From: DATKRB01 sp963794215 | GTDB lineage: Bacteria; Actinomycetota; Acidimicrobiia; Acidimicrobiales; RAAP-2 | Direction of reading: 5' to 3' | Assembly: GCA_963794215.1 (NCBI GenBank) | Contig: CAWCCQ010000008.1 | Span: forward strand, 620,001 to 684,000 | DNA: 64,000 nt | Part shown: in pieces, positions 8,083-16,340 of the stretch | How the letters are laid out: every line of letters begins with the position of its first letter | Numbering within the stretch: the first letter of the stretch is position 1 | The notes under the pieces: generated by a model | Seen by the model: only the letters and a program-made list of their open reading frames with translations | Databases searched by the model: none | What the model was told of the DNA's origin: nothing | Made by a program: the position numbers and the translations under genes

Positions 8083-10065
8083 ATGGAACCGGTACAGACG
8101 GCGCGCGTCTTCTCCAACCGCTACGAGCTGACCCATCTGATCGCTCGAGGTGGGATGGCGCAGGTCTACCGGGCTCGAGATCGTCTTTTGGACCGTCCGG
8201 TGGCGCTGAAGGTCCTTTTCCCCGAACTGTCCGTCGACCGGGCGTTCGTCGAGCGGTTCCGACGAGAAGCCCAGGCAGCGGCCAATCTTTCGCATCCCAA
8301 CATCGTGCCCGTCTTCGACTGGGGCGAGGACGACGGCACGTATTTCATCGTGATGGAGTTCATCGACGGCCGTCCCCTCTCCGCGCTCCTGCGCTCGACG
8401 GGACCCTTGGCTCCGGCCCGCGCCGCGGGCATCGGCGCCAACGTCGCAGCTGCGCTGTCCTACGCGCACCGCCACGGCGTTGTGCACCGCGACGTCAAGC
8501 CCGGAAACGTCCTCATCACCGAGGATGGCCAGGTCAAGGTGACGGATTTCGGAATCGCCCGCGCCATTAACACCGAAGAAAGCCTGACCCAGACTGGCGC
8601 GGTGATGGGTACGGCGGCGTACTTCTCGCCCGAACAGGCCGAGGGCTTCGGGGTGGATGCCCGTAGCGACCTCTATTCGCTCGGGGTGGTCCTCTATGAG
8701 ATGGTGGCCGGGCGGACGCCGTTCATCGGTGACTCGCCGGTGGCAGTGGCGTCGAAGCACGTGCGCGAGCAGCCTCCTCCGCTTCGAGACTTCAATCCCC
8801 AGGTGCCCGCGGCGCTCGACGCGGTGATCGCCAAGGCCATGGCCAAGTCGCCGGACCACCGCTACGCCACCGCTGAAGAGTTCCGCGCCGACCTCCTCCG
8901 TTTCATCGACGGCCGTCCCGTGCTTGCCGCCGATCCAGCCGAGACCGCGGCCCTGGCGGCTGTGGGTACCACCCGGCTGGTCGGCGCGACCGGGATGGTG
9001 GTTCCCCAGACCCGAGCGGTACCGGTGCTCGACGGCGCCCCGCCGGTCGTTGAGAACGAAGACGAGATCCGTCGCCAACGGACCCGGCGCTTGACGACCG
9101 CCCTTCTCGTGTTGCTGGTCGCCGTCATCGTGGTAGCCGTTCTCCTCCTGCGCTCACTCGGGTACCTCGGGGGGGGCACGTTCGCCGTCCCGAACGTGGT
9201 GGGCCAGTCGCAAGCCGCAGCTGAGCAGAGCCTCCAGGCAAAGGGTTTGGTGATCGGGACGACGAACACCAGGACCAGCTCGCTGGCGAGCGGGCAAGTG
9301 GTCGCCACCGACCCGGGGGCCGGGACGAGCGTGAAGAAGGGCCAGCGCGTGGACCTCGTGGTGAGCAGCGGCCCGGCCCAGGAGGTGGTCCCGAAGGTCA
9401 CCGGTCAGGATCTCTCCGCCGCCGAGGTGATCCTGACCCAGGCCAGCCTGGGCTATCACGTCGACACGTTCACGCCCAGCAGCCAGCCGGCGAACACCGT
9501 CCTCACCCAAAGCATCGCTCCGCAGACCAAGGTGAACAAGGGCACGGTCGTGCACCTAACGGTGGCAGCGGCACAGAGCTCGGTCGCCGTGCCCAACGTA
9601 GGGGGCCTGAGTCCGGCGGCCGCCGGCGGGAAGATCACGACCGCGCAGCTGACGGTCGGCAACACCACGAGCGCGTGCTCGACCAGCGGGGTGGCTAGCG
9701 GGGTGGTCAGCGGCACGAGTCCGGCCGCCGGGACCCAGGAAGCACCCGGCACGTCGATCAACCTTGTGGTCTCGTCGGGCCCGTGCGCCACCGTGCCCAA
9801 CGTGGTGGGCCAGACCCAGAGCCAGGCGACCTCCACGATCACCGGGGCGCAGCTGACGCCGGCGACCACCTCGTCGACCAACTGTCCTGCTTCGCAGAAC
9901 GGGACCGTGCTCAGCCAGAACCCCGCCGCTGCCGCGGCGAACGTGCCCACGGGCGCCACCGTCACCCTGACGGTCTGCAACGCTTCGTCGACCACGTCGT
10001 CCAGCAGCACGACCTCGACCTCGTCGCCGTCATCCTCGACGACCACGAGCTCGTCAACGCCGTAG
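8083..10065 (+). CDS. pknB: PknB-type Ser/Thr kinase with PASTA repeats
   Basis: 660 residues. Kinase domain about 14-275: glycine loop ARGGMAQVY, Lys43 in VALK, catalytic HRDVKPGN near 140, DFGIA and an activation loop with Thr residues (SLTQTGAVMGTAAY). A juxtamembrane segment leads to one transmembrane helix (LLVLLVAVIVVAVLLLRSL, about 345-363). Outside are four PASTA repeats, each starting VPNV, VPKV or similar, that bind muropeptide/lipid II, followed by a Ser/Thr-only tail of about 27 residues. The kinase regulates cell-wall synthesis and division, with FhaA and FhaB as readers and PstP as opposing phosphatase. No pknA paralogue is present. About 107 bases separate it from pbpA. Confidence 0.95.
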   Translation: MEPVQTARVFSNRYELTHLIARGGMAQVYRARDRLLDRPVALKVLFPELSVDRAFVERFRREAQAAANLSHPNIVPVFDWGEDDGTYFIVMEFIDGRPLSALLRSTGPLAPARAAGIGANVAAALSYAHRHGVVHRDVKPGNVLITEDGQVKVTDFGIARAINTEESLTQTGAVMGTAAYFSPEQAEGFGVDARSDLYSLGVVLYEMVAGRTPFIGDSPVAVASKHVREQPPPLRDFNPQVPAALDAVIAKAMAKSPDHRYATAEEFRADLLRFIDGRPVLAADPAETAALAAVGTTRLVGATGMVVPQTRAVPVLDGAPPVVENEDEIRRQRTRRLTTALLVLLVAVIVVAVLLLRSLGYLGGGTFAVPNVVGQSQAAAEQSLQAKGLVIGTTNTRTSSLASGQVVATDPGAGTSVKKGQRVDLVVSSGPAQEVVPKVTGQDLSAAEVILTQASLGYHVDTFTPSSQPANTVLTQSIAPQTKVNKGTVVHLTVAAAQSSVAVPNVGGLSPAAAGGKITTAQLTVGNTTSACSTSGVASGVVSGTSPAAGTQEAPGTSINLVVSSGPCATVPNVVGQTQSQATSTITGAQLTPATTSSTNCPASQNGTVLSQNPAAAAANVPTGATVTLTVCNASSTTSSSSTTSTSSPSSSTTTSSSTP

Positions 10066-10145
10066 CGATTCGGCCCTGTGCCGCTGGAGCCCGGCCCTGT
10101 ACCGTTGGCGCCCGTCCGCTGACCACCTGTTCGGTCAGGCGATGC

Positions 10146-10730
10146 TCAGCCGTGCTCGACCAGCTCGAGGAAGTTGGCGAGCAGCGAGGGGCCCGAGGGC
10201 GTGAGGATCGACTCCGGATGGAACTGGACACCGATCACGGGCATCGAGCGGTGGCGGAGGCCCATGATGACTCCGTCGGCCGTGCTCGCAGTCACCTCGA
10301 GCACGTCGGGCACCGAGTCCGGCGACACAACGAGGGAGTGGTAGCGGGTGGCCACGAACGGGTTGGGCAGGCCGGCGAAGACCCCGTCGCCGTTGTGGTC
10401 GATGGCCGAGGTCTTGCCGTGCATGAGCTGGGGAGCCGACACGACGGACCCGCCAAAGGCCGCGCCGATGCACTGGTGGCCGAGACACACCCCGAGCACC
10501 GGCAGCCTTCCGCTCAGCTCGGCGACCACCGCCATGCTGACCCCGGCGTCCTCTGGACGGCCTGGGCCCGGGGAGATGAGCACGGCATCGGGTCGCTCGC
10601 GAACGATGCCGTCGATCCCGAGTGCGTCGTTTCGGAAGACGACGGGGTCCGCGCCCAGCTCGCCCAGCTCCTGGACCAGGTTGTAGACGAAGGAGTCATA
10701 GTTGTCGACCAGCAGGATGCGGACCGCCAT
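10146..10730 (-). CDS. trpG: Glutamine amidotransferase, anthranilate/aminodeoxychorismate synthase component II
   Basis: 194 residues from ATG 10730 (MAVRILLVDNYDSFVYNLVQ, the family's diagnostic start). Catalytic Cys in LGVCLGHQCIG, His/Glu in GVQFHPESI, and the ISPGPGRPEDAG and MHGKTS motifs are all intact. It supplies ammonia from glutamine to chorismate for tryptophan or folate synthesis; sequence alone cannot separate TrpG from PabA. A stand-alone trpG convergent with pknB is conserved synteny in actinobacteria. The short gap to pknB holds only a weak 6-bp inverted repeat (CTGACC...GGTCAG). Confidence 0.93.
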   Translation of the reverse strand: MAVRILLVDNYDSFVYNLVQELGELGADPVVFRNDALGIDGIVRERPDAVLISPGPGRPEDAGVSMAVVAELSGRLPVLGVCLGHQCIGAAFGGSVVSAPQLMHGKTSAIDHNGDGVFAGLPNPFVATRYHSLVVSPDSVPDVLEVTASTADGVIMGLRHRSMPVIGVQFHPESILTPSGPSLLANFLELVEHG

Positions 10731-10801
10731 CGGTTGATCGTATCCGGGCTTTTGGGGGCGGCCGGCTATCCTGCGCCGCTGTTGACCAGCCCGGGTGACT
10801 A

Positions 10802-11152
10802 GTGTCGACGTCCGTGGCGCGTACCAACACAGGGCCCGGCCGGGCCCAACGCAAGGGCCGTTCGGCCGACGGACGGACGACGGCAAAAGGTGGTCCGACC
10901 CGCAGCGGTGACCGGGTGGGCCGGTACCACTCCGCCGAGGAGAGCGGGCGGTACACACCGCCGACGCCGCGCAGCGTCCGCCAGAGTCCACGGTGGTTCG
11001 GAGCGCTCGTCCTGGTGGCGTTCGCGCTCGGCGTCCTGACGATCCTGCTCAACTACCTTTCGGCGCTGCCGGGTTCGGTGTCGGTTTGGTACCTGGTTGC
11101 GGGTCTCGCCTTCATCTTCATAGGTTTCCTACTGGCGACCCGATATCACTGA
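10802..11152 (+). CDS. crgA: Cell division protein CrgA
   Basis: 116 residues from GTG 10802, divergent from trpG. A basic, Gly/Arg-rich N-terminus (about 60 residues) is followed by two transmembrane helices (WFGALVLVAFALGVLTILLNYL and WYLVAGLAFIFIGFLLATRYH), the CrgA/UPF0233 architecture. CrgA helps place and stabilise the divisome (FtsZ, FtsQ, PBPs). The basic N-terminus is longer than in short homologues. Its position beside trpG and pknB matches the mycobacterial and streptomycete order and supports the call. Confidence 0.92.
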   Translation: MSTSVARTNTGPGRAQRKGRSADGRTTAKGGPTRSGDRVGRYHSAEESGRYTPPTPRSVRQSPRWFGALVLVAFALGVLTILLNYLSALPGSVSVWYLVAGLAFIFIGFLLATRYH

Positions 11153-11227
11153 GTTCGGCCCGTTGACGCCCGGTGGATCAGTTCGGTCCAAGCGACTCGA
11201 ACCAACTGACGCGAGTAGCCGGGCTGT

Positions 11228-12409
11228 TCAGCCAAGCCGTTCGATGATGGTCGCGTTCGCCAAGCCTCCGCCTTCGCACATCGTGAGGAGGCCGTAACGT
11301 CCCTGGGTGCGCTCGAGCTCATTGAGGAGCGTGCTGAACAACTTGGCGCCCGAGGCGCCGAGCGGATGGCCAAGGGCGATGGCGCCACCGTTTACGTTGA
11401 CCTTCTCCATGTCGGGATGGTGCTCGAGGGCCCAGGCTAGAACGACAGGGGCGAACGCCTCGTTGATCTCCACCAGATCGATGTCGTCCAGGGTCAGCTT
11501 GGCTCGCTCGAGCACGGTGGTCGTGGCGGGAATCGGCCCGGTCAGCATCATGACCGGGTCGACGCCGGCCAGCGCGAACGCGTGGAGGCGAGCGCGCGGG
11601 CGCAGCCCCAGCGCGTCAGCCCGCTCCTCGCTCATGATCAGTACAGCCGCCGTACCGTCGGTGATCTGAGAGGAATTCCCAGCGGTAACCGTCCCGCCGT
11701 CCGGCTTGAACGCTGGCTTGAGCCTCCCCAGTGCCTCGACCGAGGTGTTGGGGCGGATGCCTTCGTCGACCGAGAAGAGCTCGTCGGTCTCGTTGCCGTC
11801 CGCGTCCTTGACGGCGATCGGGATCATCTCACCGGCGAACCGGCCCTCGGCGGTGGCAAGGGCAGCCCGGTGGTGGCTCGTGGCCGAAAACTCGTCCATC
11901 GCCTCCCTCGAGATGCCCCAATGCTCCGCAATGAGCTCCGCGGCGATGCCTTGAGTGACCAACCCCCCCCGTGATTCGTAGCGCTGCCGGACCCGCGGCC
12001 CATAGGGCAGTCCCAGGCCCCGCACTACCGAGGATCCCATCGGAGTCCTTGTCATCCCTTCAACCCCGAGCGCGACCACCACCTCGTAGGCCCCGGCCAT
12101 GATGCCCTGCGCGCCGAAATGGATCGCCTGCTGAGACGATCCGCACTGGCGGTCAATCGTGGTTGCCGGCACCGATTCGGGCCAACCCGCCGCAAGGACG
12201 GCATTGCGCCCCACGTTGATCGCCTGCTCACCCACCTGTGTCACGCATCCGGTGATCACGTCTTCGACGATCGACGGGTCAAAGTCGCTACGGCTTTGCA
12301 AGGCGCGCAGGGCCTCTGCGGCGAGGTCAACGGCGTGCCAGTTCGCCAACTTGCCGTTGCGTTTGCCCCCGGCGGTACGCACGGCGTCCACGACGACTGC
12401 GCTGTTCAC
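11228..12409 (-). CDS. Acetyl-CoA acyltransferase (thiolase, FadA family)
   Basis: 393 residues, full family length. Active-site Cys89 in DRQCGSSQQA, NEAFAPV, the catalytic His in GGAIALGHPLGASGA and the second Cys in MCEGGGLAN are all present. Family enzymes cleave 3-ketoacyl-CoA to acetyl-CoA plus a shortened acyl-CoA in beta-oxidation, or run the reverse condensation. It is cytosolic and stands alone between crgA and the ComF remnant on the opposite strand, so its chain-length or substrate range cannot be read from context. ATG 12409 gives MNSAVVVDAVRTAGGKRNG, the usual thiolase start. Confidence 0.93.
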   Translation of the reverse strand: MNSAVVVDAVRTAGGKRNGKLANWHAVDLAAEALRALQSRSDFDPSIVEDVITGCVTQVGEQAINVGRNAVLAAGWPESVPATTIDRQCGSSQQAIHFGAQGIMAGAYEVVVALGVEGMTRTPMGSSVVRGLGLPYGPRVRQRYESRGGLVTQGIAAELIAEHWGISREAMDEFSATSHHRAALATAEGRFAGEMIPIAVKDADGNETDELFSVDEGIRPNTSVEALGRLKPAFKPDGGTVTAGNSSQITDGTAAVLIMSEERADALGLRPRARLHAFALAGVDPVMMLTGPIPATTTVLERAKLTLDDIDLVEINEAFAPVVLAWALEHHPDMEKVNVNGGAIALGHPLGASGAKLFSTLLNELERTQGRYGLLTMCEGGGLANATIIERLG

Positions 12410-12689
12410 GGTGCCTCGCTCCCTTCACACCCGGTCGGCGCTGCGTGCCGGCCCACGAGCTTATCCCTCGCCTCGGTGAGTCCCGCCGGTCACCGCGCCG
12501 GTAGTGCGGCACCCCGAGCGCGCCACATGGGCCCCCGACCTCCCCGACGGTTCGGAGGTTTACCCGACCGTTTCGAGGCGTGGATGTCGTCCGTCGTTCC
12601 TCTCGTCGCTCGCTCGCTCGTACGGTGTGTGCGCCACGGTGCTCAGTCCACGAGACGCCGCGGCCCGGTTCGGATCTGTCGGGTTCGGC

Positions 12690-13347
12690 GTGTGCGGGTT
12701 GTGGCACGGGCCCACCCGGCCGGGGTTCGCCCGATGCTTTTGCGGCGCGCGGGTGGCGAGTTCAATGCGAGGGACGCTGGTGCCTGTGGTCCCGATCAGC
12801 ACGTGCCCGGTACATACCGTGCTCGGCGGCTACAAGGACGCGCTCGCGGTGGATGCTCGGCGGCATTTCGCAAGCGTCCTGAGAACGCTTCTGGAGGACT
12901 TTCTCGCGCTCAAGCTTGCCTGCCTCGAGTCGTTGGCCTGCGGTGAGCTCCTCGTGCGCTCCGTCGTTCCCCCAACTCGCCGCCAGGGCCCTCCACCCCT
13001 CGGTTCCCTCGGTTTCTTCGGGCCACACCAAGGCCTGCTTGTCAGCGGGGAAGGCGCGCTCGGGCACGCGACGCGTCACCGACAGGATTCCTCGTGCCGA
13101 CCCCCGCCAGAGCACAGTTGCGCGGCGGGCGGGTGCTGCTGCTCGATGACGTGTACACCACCGGTGCGCGGCGCAGAGTGCCGCGTGCACGTTGGTGCGG
13201 AGTGGCGCGACAGCCGTGGTCATCGTTGTCGCTGGGCGCGTGCTGCGCCCCACGGCAAGCGTGCGCGCCGCCGCCTACTGGTGTCGGGTTCCAGACCGTC
13301 TCTGTCAGCTCGATCGGTGCTGCGCGCCGACGTGTCTCGCGGCATGA
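12690..13347 (+). pseudogene. ComF-like phosphoribosyltransferase remnant, two or more frameshifts
   Basis: Frame 1 of the three pieces gives VCGLWHGPTRPGFARCFCGA (Cys-rich N-terminus) and VHTVLGGYKDALAVDARRHF up to about 13085. The next piece gives LRGGRVLLLDDVYTTGAR, a clear type I phosphoribosyltransferase PRPP motif, up to about 13168. The last gives QSAACTLVRSGATAVVIVVA and ends at 13347. Joined, the order matches actinobacterial ComF-family proteins (zinc-finger, GYKD box, PRPP loop, hydrophobic strand). ComF proteins are tied to DNA uptake or nucleotide salvage, but the role here is unknown. With three frames in 0.65 kb it is probably non-functional or badly affected by sequence errors. 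The start is uncertain. Bases 12410-12689 hold nothing I can support. Confidence 0.55.
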
Positions 13348-13372
13348 GGACCTCCGCACGTTCGCACTTCGG

Positions 13373-14356
13373 TCAGCTGGCCGTGTCGATCACCACGCGA
13401 CCTCTCACCCTCCCCTCCACGATGTCCCTAGCCAAGGCGGGCACGGCACTGAGCGGGGCGACCGAGGTGATCGCGTCGAGCAGCGTCGGCGGCAACTCGA
13501 AGGCGAGCCGCCGCCACGCCGCGGTGCGGTGCGGGTTCGGGCACAGGACCGAGTCGATCCCCAACAGACTGACGTTGCGGAGGATGAAGGGCAGGACGGT
13601 CCCGCGAAGGTCGCTGCCGCCGGCCAGTCCACAGGCCGCCACCGCGCCGCCGTACCGGATCTGCGACAGCACGGTGGAAAGGGTCTGGCTGCCAACCGTA
13701 TCGACTGCGCCAGCCCATCGCTCGGCGTCGAGCGGCCGGCCGGGCGCGCTCAACTCGTTGCGATCGATGATGGTCGAGGCACCCAGCGAACCCAGGTAGT
13801 CGTGCACCTCGGGGCGTCCGGTCGACGCGGTCACACGATGCCCGAGGACGGCCAGGAGCGCGACCGCCACGCTGCCAACGCCCCCACCGGCCCCGGTGAC
13901 GAGGATCTCGTTGTCGTCGGTGTTGACGAGCCCGGCGTTCTCGAGGGCCGTGAGGCAGAGCATCGCCGTCAGTCCTGCGGTACCGATGGCCATGGTCTGC
14001 AGGAGGGAGAGCGGCTCGGGCCTGTGGACGAGCCATTCCGAGCGCACCCGCTGTCGGCGAGTGAAGCCTCCCGGGTGCGTCTCGGAGAGGCCCCATCCGG
14101 TGAGCACGACCTCGTCGCCCACGGCGAACGAGGGTGCGTCCGAGGCCTCCACGATTCCGGCGAGGTCGATGCCGCAGACCATGGGGAAGCGCCGGGCGAT
14201 CCGTCCCTGGCCGGTCACCGCCAAGCCGTCCTTGTAGTTCAACGAGGAGTACCGGACGGCGACCGTGACGTCCCCTTCGGGAAGGTCGGCGTCGCTCAGC
14301 TCCTCGAAGGACGCGGGACCCGGCTCACGTACGATCAGTGCAGGAAAGGTGCTCAC
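13373..14356 (-). CDS. MDR-family NADPH oxidoreductase (YhdH/AcuI acryloyl-CoA reductase-like)
   Basis: 327 residues from GTG 14356 (VSTFPALIVREPGP). The N-terminal GroES-like domain shows RYSSLNYKDGLAVTG, a signature of the YhdH/AcuI subfamily, then GIDLAGIV. The Rossmann domain has VTGAGGGVGSVAVALL and the later YGGAVAACGLAGG. No structural or catalytic zinc ligands are apparent, as in this subfamily. These enzymes reduce acryloyl-CoA or related enones with NADPH. The reading frame stays open upstream to 14836, but that extension is antisense to the VOC gene and not protein-like. It is divergent from the VOC gene, sharing a 190-base intergenic region with a run of nine A and five G at 14513-14526. 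Confidence 0.88.
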   Translation of the reverse strand: MSTFPALIVREPGPASFEELSDADLPEGDVTVAVRYSSLNYKDGLAVTGQGRIARRFPMVCGIDLAGIVEASDAPSFAVGDEVVLTGWGLSETHPGGFTRRQRVRSEWLVHRPEPLSLLQTMAIGTAGLTAMLCLTALENAGLVNTDDNEILVTGAGGGVGSVAVALLAVLGHRVTASTGRPEVHDYLGSLGASTIIDRNELSAPGRPLDAERWAGAVDTVGSQTLSTVLSQIRYGGAVAACGLAGGSDLRGTVLPFILRNVSLLGIDSVLCPNPHRTAAWRRLAFELPPTLLDAITSVAPLSAVPALARDIVEGRVRGRVVIDTAS

Positions 14357-14548
14357 GTTTCTCTGTCTATCGTCTCGGGCTTGTGCGCGCTCGACTCGGG
14401 CGTCGTTCCTCCCCCACGACGCGGTGCCCGATGGGTGGTTAGTCTGTCGCCGTTGCATCGCGGGGCGGCCCAGCTCCGCCAACAGACGGTGAACCTCACC
14501 GTGGCAGTGCAGAAAAAAAAAGGGGGCTCGGATGGCCGATCGAGTCGG

Positions 14549-15416
14549 GTGGAGGTGACGGGCGTGTTCGCGCTCCCGAAGGTTTTTCACGTGAGCCACG
14601 TCGTCGACGATCTCGACGGGGCGGTTGCCTGGTACGACGACGTCTTCTCGCCCGTGGTCTGGCAGCGGAGTGAGCTCTTCGGAACCTCGTTGGCTCTGCT
14701 GGTGGTGGGGGACGTGGCGATGATGCCGATGACCCCAGGACCAGGGTCCGCCCCCGAACGATTCAGGCAGCGATTCGGCGACCGACTGCATTCCCTGGCC
14801 CTGTACGTCAAAGAGCCAGAGGAACTGATCGCCCACCTTCGCAGCGAGGGGATGCGGCTAACTGGATCGCGTGGCCAGCTCCTCGAGGACCCACGCGACG
14901 AGATCTCGGACTCAGCCGCGGGAGTCGCCGATGGTCTTCGAGTTCTTCGAGGCCAGAGATTCAATGAGGGACCCGCGACTTGAGGAGGGCTGGTCGTCGA
15001 GCTACTGGCGTACCGAGCACCCGATGGGCATCGTTGGCGCGCACTACACCCTGGTGAGTGACGATGGGCCAGCCGCGACCCGTTTTCTGGTCGATGCGCT
15101 GGGTGGATCGCTCATCCACACCTCGGTCGTTCCTTGGTACGGGACCCGATCGTCGTTCGTCGCCCTGAGCGCCGAGGTGGTGATCGAGGTGGCCGAGCCG
15201 GACGGCAGCGACCTTGCAGCTGCCGAGGACCTTGCTCGCGGCGGCGCCTTTCACACGGTCACCTTCCGGGTGGCCGATCTCGATAGGGCGGTGTCCCACG
15301 TCGAGTCCAAGGGGATCGCAGTCGATCGCCCGGCCGACGGGCACGCAGCACTCGATCCACGTGACACCATGGGCATGTTGCTCCGGCTCACCGAGCGTGA
15401 CATCTCGGAGTGGTGA
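14549..15416 (+). pseudogene. Two-domain VOC (glyoxalase/dioxygenase fold) protein, one-base frameshift
   Basis: The first VOC domain (FHVSHVVDDLDGAVAWYDDV to LHSLALYVKEPEELIAHLRS) runs to about 14903. The frame then slips, and the other frame continues TQPRESPMVFEFFEARDSM, which is the expected beta-strand with the metal-binding Glu. The second domain (HYTLVSDDGPAATRFLVDAL to FHTVTFRVADLDRAVSHVES) ends at 15416. Removing one base at ATCTCGGACT restores one protein. Start choices are GTG 14549, 14555 or 14564. The reaction is unknown; VOC proteins include glyoxalases, extradiol dioxygenases and epimerases. Confidence 0.75.
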
Positions 15417-15813
15417 ACAAACGATTCGGCTGGGCGGGGATGGGCGGTGCTCGCCGGAACTGAAGCAGCGACTGAAGCCGTCCGGTCACCTTTGGGCGAG
15501 TGCTTGATGACGCCATGGCCGCCGCGTTCAATGCCCCGTCTTCGGAAAGGCATCGGATCACCGCCTGGGTGTACCGCCATCGCGTCGTCGCCTCGCCGAG
15601 CCGCCTAACGCACGGGTGCAATCGAACGCCGACGTGGACTGCGAATGCCATGGGAGTCGGTTTCGGGTCCCGGTCGATACCCTCGGGGTTGCACGGAGGG
15701 GACCCTTGGTAGAGAGCGTGCAGGTGGCTGGGACGGGGTAGCTCCTGCCGACAGAACGCGCACGCGTAGTGCACGAAACCCCCGACTGTGGCGCCTTCGG
15801 AGGAAGAAAGTCC
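15417..15813. other. Intergenic region without a supportable gene
   Basis: About 400 bases between the VOC gene and tRNA-Ile. Short open frames are present on both strands, but none has family-like sequence or a convincing ribosome-binding site. I see no clear terminator or repeat. Confidence 0.5.
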
Positions 15814-15890
15814 TGGTGGGGCTAGCTGGAATCGAACCAGCGACCTCAGCATTATCAGTGCTGCGCTCTAACCGGCTGAGCTATAGCCCC
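15814..15890 (-). tRNA. tRNA-Ile(GAT)
   Basis: On the minus strand the gene begins GGGGCTATAGCTCAGCCGG at 15890. It has the anticodon loop CTGATAA (anticodon GAT) in a CACTG-type stem, a T-arm with GGTTCGATTCC, and ends in CCCCACCA with the CCA encoded at 15816-15814. The acceptor pairing GGGGCTA/TAGCCCC is complete. Confidence 0.95.
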
Positions 15891-16340
15891 GGCGGAGTCG
15901 AAACGCTACACCATCGGCTTGGCGGCACGATCGGACCGTCGCTCCCTCCTCGTCTTTCCGGCAATGGACGGCTTCGCGAAGCTCATATTTCTTTGATTTG
16001 GATGTCAAATGGTAGATTTTGCTCCGGAGGAGTCCTGCTCACCAGGGGTTCCTTTCCGTTGGCGCTCCCCGGCACGGCTGGACGGGTCCACTGCGGTTGG
16101 CGCAGGCCCAGAGCCGATCGGCGTCGTCGGAAAGGGCAGCATCTGGTGGTTCGACTGGTGGCGGCCGGTTGGCGCGTGTCAGACGACAGCGCTGGTCGTT
16201 GATCTGTCGGTGGTTAGGGGCTCGAGTTGGCGGACGCGAGCGAGGCGGAATGAATCGAATGGCGCAGATTGGGCCTACTGGCGGTTGCTGGGGCGCGCCC
16301 CTAGCTCGCTTGCTGCGACGTCAGGGACTCGGAGCCTCCG
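15891..16340. other. Upstream region of the BTAD regulator, locally AT-rich
   Basis: 450 bases with no convincing gene. The stretch 15985-16020 is clearly richer in A and T than the surroundings and contains an inverted repeat (separate entry). It could hold a promoter for the tRNA-Ile gene on one side or for the regulator gene on the other. Confidence 0.4.
15992..16009. promoter_or_regulatory. Inverted repeat TTTGA-N8-TCAAA, possible operator
   Basis: TTTGA at 15992-15996 and TCAAA at 16005-16009 form a perfect 5-bp dyad with an 8-base spacer in an AT-rich patch between tRNA-Ile and the BTAD regulator. The size suits a small dimeric regulator, but the repeat is short and could be chance. 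Confidence 0.25.

Noticed and set aside
7489..9078. 529-codon minus-strand open frame
   Set aside because: Antisense to pbpA and pknB, both strongly supported on the other strand.
9783..10802. 339-codon plus-strand open frame across the pknB end and trpG
   Set aside because: Overlaps pknB in another frame and is antisense to trpG; no conserved motifs.
12504..13799. 431-codon plus-strand open frame
   Set aside because: Only the part 12690-13085 is ComF-like; the rest runs antisense through the MDR oxidoreductase.
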